A DNA stretch of 64,000 nt from Ditylenchus dipsaci (Eukaryota > Nematoda > Chromadorea > Rhabditida > Anguinidae), in assembly GCA_004194705.1 (NCBI GenBank), contig SADC01000865.1, positions 62,001 to 126,000 of the forward strand, read 5' to 3'. Position numbers and translations under genes: made by a program. Below, in pieces: positions 1 through 11,400 of the stretch (positions are counted from its first letter, which is position 1; each line of letters opens with the position of its first letter). The notes under the pieces are model-generated. The model did not search any database. It was not told the origin of the DNA and saw only the letters and a program-made list of their open reading frames with translations.

Positions 1-600
1 GGAAAGTTCTCGAACAAATGCTTTTTCAAAAAAAAATGCTCGAAAAATTGCTTTGATCCCTCTGTTGTCTAAAAGTGTCAAAATAGCAGAAATTTTGGCG
101 CTACTTGGATATAACCACCCTCCCCGTAACGGGAAACCCTGTGAGGGGGAGGGGCGGATACCGTACTTTCTGTATTAAACCCCCATGGGGATTATTTTTC
201 AAGCCCGATAAAAAATGGAAAATTTTGAGGTCGATTTTGAGATTTTGGGTACTCAACTAGAATCTGAAACGTGAAATCAGGAGAGATTTCGCTGATTAAG
301 AAAACGCAAAAAACAGATTTGAGAAATGTTTGCTCTATACAGTTGACTCTCGATTTAGTTGACTCTCGATTGAAATTATTACGTGTTGTCCCTGAGCCTA
401 ATGCCCACGGCCCGAAGCCTAAGGCTAAGGGCTAAGTCTAATTCCTAAGCCTGAAAATTATGGGGGGGAGGTATTACAGGAGGGTTTTTTTGTGGGGGGG
501 GGGGGGGGGGGGGCTTTTTATTACAGTAGCGCCAAAATTTCTGCTATTTCGACATTCTTAGATAACAGGGGTACCAAGGCCATTTTTTGAAAACTTCGGT
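1..600. mobile_element. Inverted-repeat element ending in GGCGCTA arms
   Basis: The segment at about 20-104 is the reverse complement of about 526-600; both arms contain AGCAGAAATTTTGGCGCTAC or its complement. The interior carries a degenerate copy of the CCGTATTT MITE body (about 176-350), a scrambled run of CCTAAG-like words (about 395-450) and a G tract (about 493-513). The left boundary may lie outside the window. Related AGCGCC termini occur near 27193, 27432 and 60777, so this is a dispersed family. No coding potential is seen. Confidence 0.6.
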
Positions 601-1321
601 TTCTGATAGGTTTCTTCTAGCCAAAATGACCCAACTACAAAGTGTTTGATCAAGTTATGACCATTTTCGAGTGAACGAATAAGAAGACTTCAGTCTGTCC
701 AACACATACACGAATACCGTATCCGCTCTAATTATAGACCACTCTCTAATTATAGACCCCTCTCTAATTATAGACCCCCTAAGCCATTTTGCCTACACTG
801 TCTTACTGTTCAAAAAACATAAAAAAATCGTTTTAACTGTCAGTTTGGTAAGCATAGGAAAATTAGACTCTAAATCAGTTGTTCTATGTTGCTGCTTTTT
901 GTGTTTGTGTGCCTTTGCTGTGCTTTGTAAAAAAGTGTTGCATCGTTAATTTTCTACTGTTCAGGCTCTTGAAAATGGACGACTTTGATTCGTGGCTGTA
1001 TGGTGATGACGAAGATCATATGGGATGGGGAGATCAAGCAATTGTGGAGCAAATCGAAAGCGATGATGTAACAGTGGCTCTGGGTCTGATAGGTGTTTCA
1101 AAGAAGTCGCAAAAGACCAAATCTTACGTTTCTATAGGGATACTGTAAAAGGGGGTCAAAAGAGAAATCTCGCTGGTGCTAGTCGTCCTCTTTTGGATAA
1201 TGATTTCGACATGCTATTAGCAGGATGGTTCAAGAAAGAAGAGCTCTTGAAATGAAGGTCTCCCGCACAATGATGATGGCTAGAGCTCAGCAAATCTTCC
1301 AGCCTGCAATTGGTTTGTAAA

Positions 1322-1535
1322 GGGCAATACTTTTTTTGCCGCAAATATACTTTTTTTTTGCCGCAAATCTGCTTTTGCCGCAAATATACTTTTTTTTTTG
1401 CCGCAAATTTACTTTTTTTGCCGCAAATCTGCTTTTTGCCGCAAATATACTTTTTTCTGCCGCAAATATACTTTTTTCTGCCGCAAATTTACTCTTTTTT
1501 GCCGCAAATTTAATATTTCTGCCGCAAATATAGAT
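1322..1535. repeat. Subterminal GCCGCAAATWTAC array (left arm)
   Basis: About ten units of roughly 20 bp, each containing GCCGCAAAT followed by a T-rich spacer. The mirrored array fills about 2570-2782. Several overlapping open frames here are artefacts of the periodic repeat. Such arrays are likely binding sites for a transposase supplied in trans. Confidence 0.85.
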
Positions 1536-2782
1536 TTTACAGTTGCCAGATGCCTTTACTTTAAGTCTGTCTTTTTTAGGAATATGGGTAAAAGCTTGGG
1601 TTTTTCACTGGTCTTTAGCCAATATACACACCTTTTACAGCTTATTTTCAGGTAGATGTCGCAGACTTCACTGGAAGGACTTTCAAAGCTTTATATTTGT
1701 GATTTTAGGTTAGCTAGAAAGGTAAATTTTGATTTTTCACACGTATAGAAATGCGACTTCATGCGGCTGGACAAGTTCATGAACTAGTGTAACGTCACGT
1801 CAATTTTTTTTGAATATGTGTCAACAGTTGATTGTGTCGGGCTGTATGTTGTCTAAATGCGACTCTCTATGTGCCTTCGTGCTCCACCCCCAGACAGTAT
1901 GGCTAGGCCGTTGTAACATAACTGTCGGGGCACGTTAACTTCAAGAGGCTGCCTAGCGAGAGTTAGGCTCTTCTAAGATTTACTTCACTCATTTTTAGGT
2001 CTTATCATAATCTTACAGATTATATCTACAGGTGTCTGCAACCAACCATAAATCAATGGATCAAGTTCAGCTTTGAGTTCGCTTGAGTTCAATTTCCAAG
2101 AAAATCTGAAAATGAGTGAAGTAAATCTTAGAAGAGCCTAACTCTCGCTAGGCAGCCTCTTGAAGTTAACGTGCCCCGACAGTTATGTTACAACGGCCTA
2201 GCCATACTGTCTGGGGGTGGAGCACGAAGGCGCATAGAGAGTCGCATTTCGACAACATACAGCCCGACACAATCAACTGTTGACACATATTCAAAAAAAA
2301 ATTGACGTGACGTTACACTAGTTCATGAACTTGTCCAGCCGCATGAAGTCGCATTTCTATACGTGTGAAAAATCAAAATTTACCTTTCTAGCTAACCTAA
2401 AATCACAAATATAAAGCTTTGAAAGTCCTTCCAGTGAAGTCTGCGACATCTACCTGAAAATAAGCTGTAAAAGGTGTGTATATTGGCTAAAGACCAGTGA
2501 AAAACCCAAGCTTTTACCCATATTCCTAAAAAAAGACAGACTTAAAGTAAAGGCATCTGGCAACTGTAAAATCTATATTTGCGGCAGAAATATTAAATTT
2601 GCGGCAAAAAAGAGTAAATTTGCGGCAGAAAAAAGTATATTTGCGGCAGAAAAAAGTATATTTGCGGCAAAAAGCAGATTTGCGGCAAAAAAAGTAAATT
2701 TGCGGCAAAAAAAAGTATATTTGCGGCAAAAGCAGATTTGCGGCAAAAAAAAGTATATTTGCGGCAAAAAAAAGTATTGCCC
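1322..2782. mobile_element. Foldback element with 9-bp target duplication
   Basis: Two arms of about 670 bp (1322-1995 and 2109-2782) are near-perfect reverse complements around a spacer of about 113 bp. The ends are GGGCAATAC and its complement. The 9-bp word GTTTGTAAA flanks both sides exactly (1313-1321 and 2783-2791). Nine-base target duplications are typical of Mutator-like and Drosophila FB foldback elements. The outer 210 bp of each arm is a tandem series of TTTTGCCGCAAATATAC-like units. No transposase is encoded, so it is non-autonomous. It has landed inside the pogo transposase gene. Confidence 0.85.
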
Positions 2783-3827
2783 GTTTGTAAAAGGAAACAA
2801 AGTTTGCAGTCATAGAATTCCACTCTTGTCATTTAAGGCAAGTGAAGGATGGTTGCAAAAATTTTTGGAAAGGCACGCTTTTCAAGATACAGCAACTGTA
2901 TGATAATTGGATGGTAAACGGGGATCGGGAATTTTACAGTCCAGAATAATCCGCGTGCTCCTGCGACAGATGTCTATCTTCAGTGGATCTATGAAGCATG
3001 GCAAAGTTTGACTAAAGAGATGATTGCAAGTTCCTTCAAAACTTGTGGTATACATTTACCCCATCTCTTCAAAGTGTTTGTGATTGTTTTTCTTAGGAAT
3101 TACAAATGCTCTGGACGGATCAGAAGATGATTCGATTCATTGCTTCAAGCAACATGGCCCAGCTTCTAATGGACGAATTCTTTTGCAACAATCCCGAGAA
3201 GATGCAGATGTGGAAATGCTGCCTTTGGAGGAAATCGATGAATATGAAGATCAGGAAAATGGCTATGAAAGTGATGTATCGATTGAATGAGATCGGATAT
3301 GTTATTATGTATTAAATAAAATATTTCATTCGGAACATTTTATACAAATTCTCAGATTTTAAGCGGTTGAAAAATTATAGATCCCTCTCTAATTATAGAC
3401 CCCCTCGAGGGGGGGGGGGGGGGTTAAAAAATTATAGACCCGGGTCTATAATTAGAGCGAATACGGTAATTCAGTTGCCAATGTTAAAGCTGTGGTGGAA
3501 AGGCAAGATCAACTATTAGGGTGATCCATCAGAGCAACTAGAGGTTAATGTGGCTGTCAACAATGTGCATAGTGTTCAAACCTCTAATCTTTTTGCGTTA
3601 CTACGCAAGGTAAGCTTCTCAAGGCGCAGCCTGCTCAATTTACATCTAATTTCTTACCAACTTTTTTCTTTGCAATTAAAAGTTTATTTTAATTACTAAA
3701 TAACTATACCTTTTTACAGAATAGATGACAGTTTTCCAATTTTATGTGTGCTTGTTAAAAGCTGGGCGAAAGTGCAAGGAATTGCGGGTGGATTTCAAGG
3801 AACCTTAAATGGGTAATTTAAAAACTA

Positions 3828-4319
3828 CAGTTGACTCTCGATATAATCACACTCTGGGGACCGGGCAAAAGTGTGCTTATATCGAGAGTGATCTTTTTTT
3901 GAGAGAGAATGACCAAAAAGTATCGAGAAAAATCACATCATATCGAAGATTTATTTAAAACACATAACAACCGAAAAGTTAAATAACTGAAAAGAAATTT
4001 GTGAGTTTACTCTGTTTTTCGTTCAGCAGGTCTCTTTTTTGAAATGAAAATATTTCGTGGCAAGATTTTAACGCCTTATTTACGATTCAAAGTTAACGTT
4101 TCATCCCATAATAAGCGGATGTGCTTATATCGAGGGAGTTTTACTGGCCTGGGACCGGCCCGAGGGTGTGCTTATATCGAGCGTGTGCTAATATCGAGTG
4201 TGCTTATATCGAAGGTATTATTTGCCCTATTTCTTGGCTGACCAACCAAATTGGCTCCAATGTGTGCTTATATCGAAAGTGTGCTTATATAGAAGTGTGC
4301 TTATATCGAGGGTCGACTG
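3828..4319. mobile_element. Tigger-like MITE, CAGTTGACTCTCGATATAA end
   Basis: The left end CAGTTGACTCTCGATATAA and right end TTATATCGAGGGTCGACTG are inverted repeats flanked by TA (3826-3827 and 4320-4321). The motif GTGTGCTTATATCGA recurs at least six times inside, mostly near the right end, so subterminal repeats dominate. No transposase is present. The 112-aa frame at 4121-4459 simply reads through these repeats and past the element end. Confidence 0.8.
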
Positions 4320-4321
4320 TA

Positions 4322-5170
4322 TTGAAAATTAAAAATTTCAGACTACTCTTTGTCGCCTTAGATTTTTGTCCGCTGCTGTATTTTTTATCTCGCAAAACAG
4401 GTCGTTTTGGGTGGGGTGACCCAGTTACAAGGGTGTACCCAGGGAAGGGGTACGAATGAATGCACGTTTGGAATACAAAAGTGTCCCCATCAATTCAAAT
4501 TTCTGAAATGCAGTTGCGTTCAAAAATATATACAGTAAAGTAGTTCGGGCAAGTGTTGGCTCGAAGTTTTACTCTCTTGCACTGTTCGGGGTCGGGGTTT
4601 TTTTAAACTATTTCTCTGTAATTTTGAACTACACCTTGTTACCCCAAATTTTTTCGCCTATCTTATAGAGCAACTCATCCTGAGCAACTTAGAAAAAAAT
4701 TGTCACATCAATAAGTTGGTCCTGCACGGAAAATTACGCTTTTTAAAAAAGGAGGTAGTGGAGACCCCCGAAAAATGAGAAATTTTATATTTTCAAATGC
4801 TCAACATCATTTTTTCATTTTTAGAGTGTATATATTATTCGACGCAAAAATCTCAGGGCTTTCTTTCTAAGATTAATGATTTTACTATTGATTGAAAAAA
4901 AACATAAAATGGGTCTGAATGCTGTGAAAAAAGTTTTTGAGATTTTTTTTTGACATAAAAGGTGCTCTACACAAATTTTTCAATTTTGACTCAAACTTCG
5001 GTTTGCATATTTAAAAAGCCCGTTCATTAATGCACCAAATAACTCAAAAAAGTTTGTGAAAAGGTTGACAGTGTGAAGTTGCGCCAAGTTTTGTAAACAT
5101 AATCGTTAAAAAAATTTATATGTTTTCAGTGCTGTTTTCGCCCAATTCTCGTCCATTATGCATTGTGCGG
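4322..5170. other. Non-coding stretch, no gene seen
   Basis: AT-rich DNA with homopolymer A/T runs and a faint similarity (GAGCAACTCATCCTGAG near 4670) to a motif in the arms of the 36.8-38.7 kb palindrome. No open frame with coding character and no clear element ends are seen. Confidence 0.5.
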
Positions 5171-5177
5171 GGGTTCC

Positions 5178-5790
5178 ACGGGTATATACCCATAGCCGGT
5201 ATTAAATGAGGGTGGGTAAAAAGCTACCCTTTTACCCTTGGTGGCAACGCGACAAAGCACACTATGAAAAGATTTTGTCGGGCGACATTGCACACTTTTT
5301 TGTTATATCGTTATAAAGACCAAAAAAAATTTACCGTATTTCCTCTAATAGCTCCCCGGGGGAGTTATTTTTTGGATGCCCAAAAATCGGAAAAATTTCA
5401 GGTCGATCTCGAAATTTTGGGTGAAAATTCAAAATCGAAAAAGTGGAATCGGTAGAGCTCGTGGGAGCTAAGAAAACGCATTGAACAGCTTTGCAAAAAT
5501 TTCTCTCTGGGCTGAGATATAGGTCCTCGAAGTTGAGGGGGGGGGTGGAGTTATTAGAGCAGGGGGAGCTATTAGAGGTAATACGGTAGTTGAGTTTATC
5601 AGTCAAATCAAAGCAGTACATCTTTGAAACGAGTGAATGAGCATAAATGAAAAAGTGTGCAATGTGGGCGATATTGCAGGCGATATTGCACAAAAAAGTG
5701 CGCAATGTCGCACGACAAAATCTTTTTAAAGTGTGCTTTGTCGCGTTGCCCCTCGGGTATATGTACCCGCATATATACCTTTGACCACAA
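5178..5790. mobile_element. Inverted-repeat element carrying a nested MITE
   Basis: The left arm (about 5235-5320, CGACAAAGCACACT then GACATTGCACACTTTTTTG) matches the complement of the right arm (about 5645-5745). GGGTATAT words sit outside both arms. The right arm has a local duplication of GGCGATATTGCA. A separate CCGTATTT MITE is inserted between the arms. Exact ends and target duplication were not resolved. Confidence 0.6.
5334..5586. mobile_element. CCGTATTT-family MITE, copy 1
   Basis: Begins CCGTATTTCCTCTAATAGCT and ends with the near-complement TATTAGAGGTAATACGG, with TA on both sides (5332-5333, 5587-5588). The body carries the family signature: a GGATGCCCAAAAATCGGAAA block, GGTCGATCTCGAAATTTTGG, then GTGGAATCGGTAGAGCTCG and AAGAAAACGCA. 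The same order of blocks recurs in the copies at 10.8, 12.7, 13.7, 42.1 and 42.6 kb. No coding capacity. The TA target and terminus suggest mobilisation by a pogo-type transposase; the pogo element at 717 ends with a similar CCGTAT terminus. Confidence 0.85.
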
Positions 5791-5985
5791 CTATAGAAAC
5801 TCAAATAAGTCACATTTGTCGAATTTTGCATTTTAGCTCAAAATTTACAGGAAAACAATTTTTACAGTCGAAAAATAAATCAACCGCTTAGAAATTTATG
5901 CCACAGATGGTTATCATCAGGGGTTCACTAAAGCAAGGTAAATTTTTACGATAAAGCAGTTGAGTGAATCCGAATTGGGTGAGTA

Positions 5986-6199
5986 GACGTTTGGCTACAA
6001 ATGTAACATTTTTGGCGTTCTGCCCTATGTTCTGTTTAAGCCACTTAGGCTTATTTTTCAGCCATTTTGTAGTTCGTAAGACATTTTTTTGGTCCCTAAG
6101 CCTAAACCTAAGCCTAAGGCCTAAGCCTAAGTAGGCCTAAGTGGCTTAAACAGAACATAGGGCAGAACGACAAAAATGTTACATTTGTAGCCAAACGTC
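5986..6199. mobile_element. Palindromic MITE with telomere-like loop
   Basis: Arms of about 65 bp (GACGTTTGGCTACAAATGTA and onward) are near-perfect complements, flanked by TA (5984-5985, 6200-6201). The loop contains CCTAAGCCTAAACCTAAGCC and variants, matching or nearly matching the nematode telomere unit TTAGGC read on the other strand. Confidence 0.75.
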
Positions 6200-6711
6200 T
6201 ATACCCCAATTGCACTCCGATTAGCTCAATTGCTCAAAAATCCCACTATCAAACACTGAAACCTCTCCAAATCACTCAAAGCAGTATCGAAAAAAGTTCA
6301 AAAATAGTTCCACGTCGGCCACATCTTTAAGTCACTGGCAAAAAAGGGTCTAAAATTCTAACTTTTTGTTTAAGCATATCACTTGTCTTGATGGTGCTTC
6401 ACTTTATGCAAGTTGGAACTAGTACTCCTGTACTGCCTAATCTGCAAGGACTATATCCATACTTTTTGCTGGTGATGCTCCATTTACGAGATTCAATTTG
6501 AATCATGGATTGACCACTCAATTTTTCCCTAGAATTTTTAAGTATTTTAAAGATGCTCCAGTAAATACACAGTCTCTTGGTGGATTGCTCATTAATTTCT
6601 TCTACTACTATGCCAATTTTCCCTTTAACAGAAAGATAATATCTGTGGTTCAAGGACGTCTCTGTCATAAGTTCCCCTTTTTACGTTTAAACTAGATGGC
6701 TAAACTTCATA

Positions 6712-6949
6712 CCGTTTTCCTGTAATTTCTCCCCGGGGGGAGTAATTAGAGGCATGCGATTTTTTCAAACTTCAATTTCTGTTTTCATCTACTGTTGAGC
6801 TGTGTAAAAAGTGCCTGTTAAATTTTAATAAAATCCCTATCAGTCACTTTTCACACATCTCAAACAGTAAATAAAAACAGAAATTGCAGACCACTCGAAG
6901 TTAGGGGAATAGTGATTAGAGGAGGAAGGACAAATTACACGAAATACGG
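6712..6949. mobile_element. CCGTATTT-family MITE, copy 2 (diverged)
   Basis: The left end CCGTTTTCCTGTAATTTCTC and right end AATTACACGAAATACGG are inverted repeats flanked by TA (6710-6711, 6950-6951). The interior has diverged from copy 1, and only the ends clearly belong to the family. Confidence 0.65.
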
Positions 6950-7099
6950 TATTACCGGAAGTCCGAAGACACGGTATGAAGTGATTTAAAGCATTTGTTA
7001 TGCCATAAAACGGGTAGAAAACACGTTTTTGCAATTTTTCGGAAGCTTTTTCGGTTTGCCTTCGTCCCCTGTGGCTTTTGGTTATTTTTGCATTGGTCA

Positions 7100-7560
7100 C
7101 CTCTGTTGAGCCTTGAAAGATGAAATTTGAACAAAGTTTGTTAACTGGGGTGAAACAAACTCTGGCATGCATTTCATGCATCTAGAGTGTCCCTTTTTGT
7201 GTCCCCTTCCAGGACGCAAGGGGCTTGAGAGTTAAAGATGCGCACACTCAAAAGGCTCTCTAAATACATTTTTGACCAAGAGTTTTGCTCGGAATCATGT
7301 CTAGGGTATGTTGGTTTGCGCATCTCACTTTTCTTAGACATGGTTCCGAGCAAGACTCTTGGTCAAAAATGTATTTAGAGAGCCTTTTGCCAATGTCCAG
7401 TGACCGAAATGGGGTAAAATACCAAATTCGAAGTATCAAACTAAAAAAAATCTTCGAAAAATATCCACATTTAAAATGTTTTCTACTAGTTTCACGCCTA
7501 AAAAATGCTATGCAGCGCTTCAACCCGTGTTTTCGGATTCCCGGATAGTTAAATGCGGCC
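7100..7560. repeat. GAGCAAGACTCTTG palindrome family, copy 1
   Basis: A palindrome around 7310 pairs GGCTCTCTAAATACATTTTT at about 7253 with its complement ending at 7385, including GGTTCCGAGCAAGACTCTTG. To the left lies the companion module found in other copies (GTTAACTGGG, then ATGCATCTAGAGTG, then a GATGCGCACACTC word). Sister copies lie at about 16.8, 24.2, 26.6, 28.6, 32 and 60.2 kb. Confidence 0.65.
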
Positions 7561-8045
7561 AAAAAGATACATGTTTATATTTCAGTAGGAGTAACAGCTA
7601 CATCTACATAGAAGAACCATTTAGCAAAGAGAACACGGCAAGGTGTGTTTCCAGCCGGCTAAAGTTCACAGTTATTAGAGATGCTTTAAAAAGGCTTCTG
7701 AACTTTTTTCATATGGCGGAGAGGCACCATCGCTTGCGGCCTTGGGACTTAAGACCTAAATTTCAAAGATATAAAAGTTAGGCAAAAGAATAATAAGCAA
7801 GTATTAATACAAGTATTAACTTTCTTTGATGTTTTTTACACCAAATTTTTGTGGTATTTTAGTCCTCGAAAATTCACAGGGCAGAGCAAGGTAAATTTTG
7901 TCCCCATGTTTCTAGAGTTATCAGATTCGGACTTTGTGTTTGTTCGCAAAAAAAATATTAAATTCTATACAGTAAATCGACTATGCTCTAAAAGATAGAG
8001 TTGTCAGAATTTTTGAATCGAATCTTACAGTTTGTAAGGTCCCTG

Positions 8046-8260
8046 TTGTAACTGGCACGGCTGCGGCACCGGCAGCTCTCGGTACCGCACGGTGTCGTGA
8101 GCTCGTGCCAGTGCCGAAATTTTCGGGTAGGTGCGTGGAGCTGGTGTTAGTACCGTATTTTTTGTGGTCGGCGCCGTGAGCTGGTGCTAGTACTGAAATT
8201 TTTGGGGTCTCGGCCGTGAGTCGGTCTCGGTGCCGATATTTTAGGTTTTACAATACTGCT
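8046..8260. repeat. Roughly 40-bp GC-rich tandem repeat
   Basis: Four or five degenerate units, each of the form GTGAGCTGGTGC then GTACCG followed by AAATTTTTGGGG. The segment is far richer in G+C than its surroundings. It resembles the GC-rich interiors of the hAT-like elements at 18.2, 24.7 and 52.1 kb, but I see no terminal repeats here. Not coding. Confidence 0.55.
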
Positions 8261-8410
8261 TGTAAGTATACACTAAGTCGAGAGTAGACTGTAGAGGTGT
8301 CCATTTAATAGAAAATTATACGGTAAAAAAACAAACACAAGTGACTATATTAAAAACTGCAAATAGTTGATTTACAGTTGCTAAGCATTTAAATTGACAG
8401 TTTGAGTGTG

Positions 8411-11400
8411 TCAAAAACCATCTTCATCTCTGTCCTCATTCATATGGTTTAGTTCATTGCTCTCCTCCAACTGTCCCTCAAGTTCCAGAGTAGTGGTTTT
8501 TTTGCGCCTCTCCTTATTGCATTTAGTTAATAGAACAGCGCCACACACGATGAATAATAAGGCAAACAGAGCTGCTCCAACCATAAATGCTATTCTTTGT
8601 GTCAACCACGACTCAGTCGGTTGGATCTGGCACTGGAAGAAGCAGAGTCATGAGGCCTGGAGGTTACAGCTATTACTCCTGAATTAATCAAAGTTATTAG
8701 GCTAATTTTAGACCTAATAGAAAATTTTCGTATTCCGAATCCTTTCGGAATGTCTCTAAACGGTATTTTTGGGATGAATAAAGCACTAACAAAAAAAAAA
8801 CTACGCGAACTGCAAAATCTGTAAATATTCTCTTGCAGAGCATGGCCCTGTTAGTGGTGTTGTCCGAAAGGATTTTTCCCCAACATAAGAAAAATGGAGA
8901 GTTCTGGGTAAAAGAAACAAGCAAACCAGCCTTGCCCGTCTAGAAGATAACCAGACCAGGGCCCAAACTTAGGAGACGCCAGACGAAAATCGCGTTTTTG
9001 GCATTATATACAAAAAAATTGTCGTTCCAAATTAAGTCGATCTGAGATAACCGTTTTTCAAAAAACGCGTTTTAGAAGAAGTTATGGCCTCTCTTAAAAA
9101 CCCTGTCTAAAATTTAAAAAAAAAGCATTGGAATAGCATTTTTGTATGTTTCCTTTGCTAAAAAAATTGTCTCTTTTTATTTTTGTTATGTTCGACCACT
9201 GTAACTAAATCGACTATGCTTTACAAGACAGGATTTTGTTTATTTCATTTTACAGTGGTTTGAAAACTTATGAGAACTTTTTTCAAACCAGGGGTTTAAA
9301 AAATAAGCCGACATGTCGACTTATAAAATAAGGTACTTAAAGGACCATAGTTGTTGATGAAATGAGAATTGGCAAATTCAAATATGCGAGAGACACTTCT
9401 CTTTCGTCTCTTACTGTCCTCTTTTGAGTCGCTCGAAATAACTCAAAAGAGTAAAGTGAGAAACGAAAGAGAAGTGTTCCGCGCGCATTTGAATTTGCCA
9501 AATTTACATTTGCATCAACAAGTATGGTCTTTCAGGTCCAAAGGAGTATGCTCGTCTCCGATGAAATATTTTGAAAGGTGGGACCAGGTCAATTTAAAAA
9601 AGATTATTTTGACGTAAATTTACTTGACTCGTAAAAGCCAAATTCCCGCCCCCTCAAAGAATATTTTTCTCTAATCTTATCTTTATGGTTCCCTTGATTT
9701 ATTTTCACCCCAATTCATTACAATGTGGAGTGTGCTGGTCTTTGGATAATACTCTTGGTATTAAATAATACTCTTGGTATTGTCGATGAAAAAAATGTCA
9801 AATAGGTGAAAAATGAAAAAAGTTGGCTCAGAGAAAAAATACTCTTTGGAGGAGGGGGGCGGTCACTTGGGCTGCTGTCTATAACGGCTTGTTCACAATA
9901 GTCGAAGTTGGAGTAGTGTTTAGAATAAGTTGACAATAACAATTTACTCCGACTCCGATTGTTGTGAAAGAGCATAAGGTAACTAAGAAACTATTTTACC
10001 TTCAATTGGGTTACCCCGCCGCTCCACTGCTCAATAGAAAATGAAGGCTGATCGGGTGAGGAGGAGGCACAGATATGATGAGGGTAATTGGCCTGATTGT
10101 AGCATATACAGGAGGTGTGATTGGTTTTTCCGAAGTCAGGCTGCATTCGGAGGCACTCTAGCTGGGTGCAATAGTTGTCGGGCTGGTTGAAACAACAGGA
10201 ACAACTACAAATAGACAATTTATTCAAGCATGGTACTTCTTTCTGCCCGCTAATTAATTTTTTATGGCCGCGAAATTGTTTTCAAGTAGTCAATTCTTTA
10301 TAATTTGCATTTTACATCAAAAATGTTGAGTTTGAAAAAATAGACCTTTTTTAGTAAAAGTCAAGTAAGTGGCCTGAAAAAGCGACCGGAATCAGTTTTT
10401 TTGAAAAAAAAAAACTTTTTGTACCAAATTCACCCTTTTTATCAAATTATTTCTTGCATTTTACTCTTGAATTTTTTGGCCTATTTCCAAGTGATAACAC
10501 CATCGTGTAGCGCTGCAAATCTAGTTTCTACGTAACCATTATTTTGTGCAGCATATTGAAAAAATGAGAAATAAAAAAGTAAACGTATGAAATAACTTAA
10601 GTTACAACAACAAAAAAACTACCTGCCAGATGGAATTTCCGACGGTCTGCTGTTAGAAGTAAGTGATTTGAACGAATGGCAGTTGGAAAGCATCTAGCTA
10701 GAAATTGGCTGCATGTTTTATCCTCCTCGTCTTTTCTCCTGTAAATACAATATCATATACCGTATTTCCAATCATTAACGCGCCGGCGCGTTTATTTTTT
10801 GGAATCCTAGAAGCGGAAAATTTGAGGTCAATGTCGATATTTTTGGGCGAAAATCCCAAATCCAGAAAGCAGAATCGGTAAAGCTCGCGAGAGTTAACAA
10901 AATTTAAAAAAGCACAGACCGAAAAAAAATTCTGCCAGAGATACAAACCTTCAAAGTCAGGGGGGGGGCGCGTTCATTAGAGGGGCGTGTTTATTAGAAA
11001 AAATAGGGTAGCCTTCATAAAGGGAGGATGAAAGCTGTTAAAGAGATAGTCTCGACACGGAAGGTTTATTCCAAGTTTTGTGTTTCTTGAATATGGTTTA
11101 GAGCCATATTTTGTGGAAAATCCGGCGTTGTGGTCACAGACAATCTTATTCAAAATTAAAAGTTGGCTTAGCATCATCGATATCAGAATTTAAAAATTCT
11201 TTCAAAAAATACCCTAAAACCGAAATTTAACAAAGGACTGTTCAACCTTTTCTCGATGTTTTTTACCATTTTTCTTTTCCGTTTTTAGGGCATTTTTCGA
11301 AGGAATTCCAAAATTCTGATATTGATGATGCTAATGCAACTTTTAATTCTGCACAAGTTACAGCACCGAATTATGGTCAAAATATGGCTCAATAACCACA

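Larger units (their letters stand above)
975..3289 (+). pseudogene. pogo/Tigger transposase remnant, interrupted
   Basis: A start at 975 opens MDDFDSWLYGDDEDH and stops at 1146-1148. The next frame continues with a pogo DNA-binding signature (RPLLDNDFDMLLAGWF, about 1185-1240), then stops and shifts again near 1250. After the foldback insertion the reading resumes with FKASEGWLQKFLERH (about 2833-2880), the classic Tc5/CENP-B-type helix-turn-helix. The C-terminal end of the DDE domain (WIYEAWQSLTKEMIASSF, then CGI, about 2970-3055) and an acidic tail ending DVSIE (stop about 3289) follow. Nearly the whole catalytic core between these parts is missing. With stops, frameshifts, a deletion and an insertion it cannot make transposase. 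AATAAA follows at about 3315. Confidence 0.75.
717..3466 (+). mobile_element. pogo/Tigger-like DNA transposon, internally deleted
   Basis: The ends are inverted repeats. The left end starts CCGTATCCGCTCTAATTATA and the right end is the complement of CCGTATTCGCTCTAATTATA. TA sits directly outside both ends (715-716, 3467-3468), the target duplication typical of Tc1/mariner/pogo elements. The phrase CTCTAATTATAGACC is repeated three times just inside the left end and again at the right end. Between the ends lie broken pieces of a pogo-type transposase and a separate 1.46-kb foldback insertion. The right end also carries a poly-G tract near 3410. Confidence 0.8.

Noticed and set aside
1310..1655. 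Three overlapping plus-strand frames (65-85 aa) and their mirror images at 2526-2832 on the minus strand
   Set aside because: They read the GCCGCAAATATAC tandem units in all frames; identical peptides appear on both arms of the foldback element, so they are repeat artefacts.
1322..2782. CRISPR-like regular spacing of GCCGCAAAT units
   Set aside because: The units are about 20 bp apart with T-rich filler and no unique spacers, mirrored in an inverted arm; a eukaryotic foldback element explains them.
4121..4459. 112-aa plus-strand frame
   Set aside because: Made of repeated CAYIE-type peptides from GTGTGCTTATATCGA units and runs past the MITE end.
5331..5831. 166-aa minus-strand frame, the longest in that region
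   Set aside because: It spans a complete inserted MITE and the host element's right arm; no domain and no splice logic.
10600..10700. 71-nt candidate exon on the minus strand (reads MLSNCHSFKSLTS)
   Set aside because: It has plausible splice sites, but including it breaks the frame between the flanking exons of the membrane-protein gene; direct joining keeps all phases.
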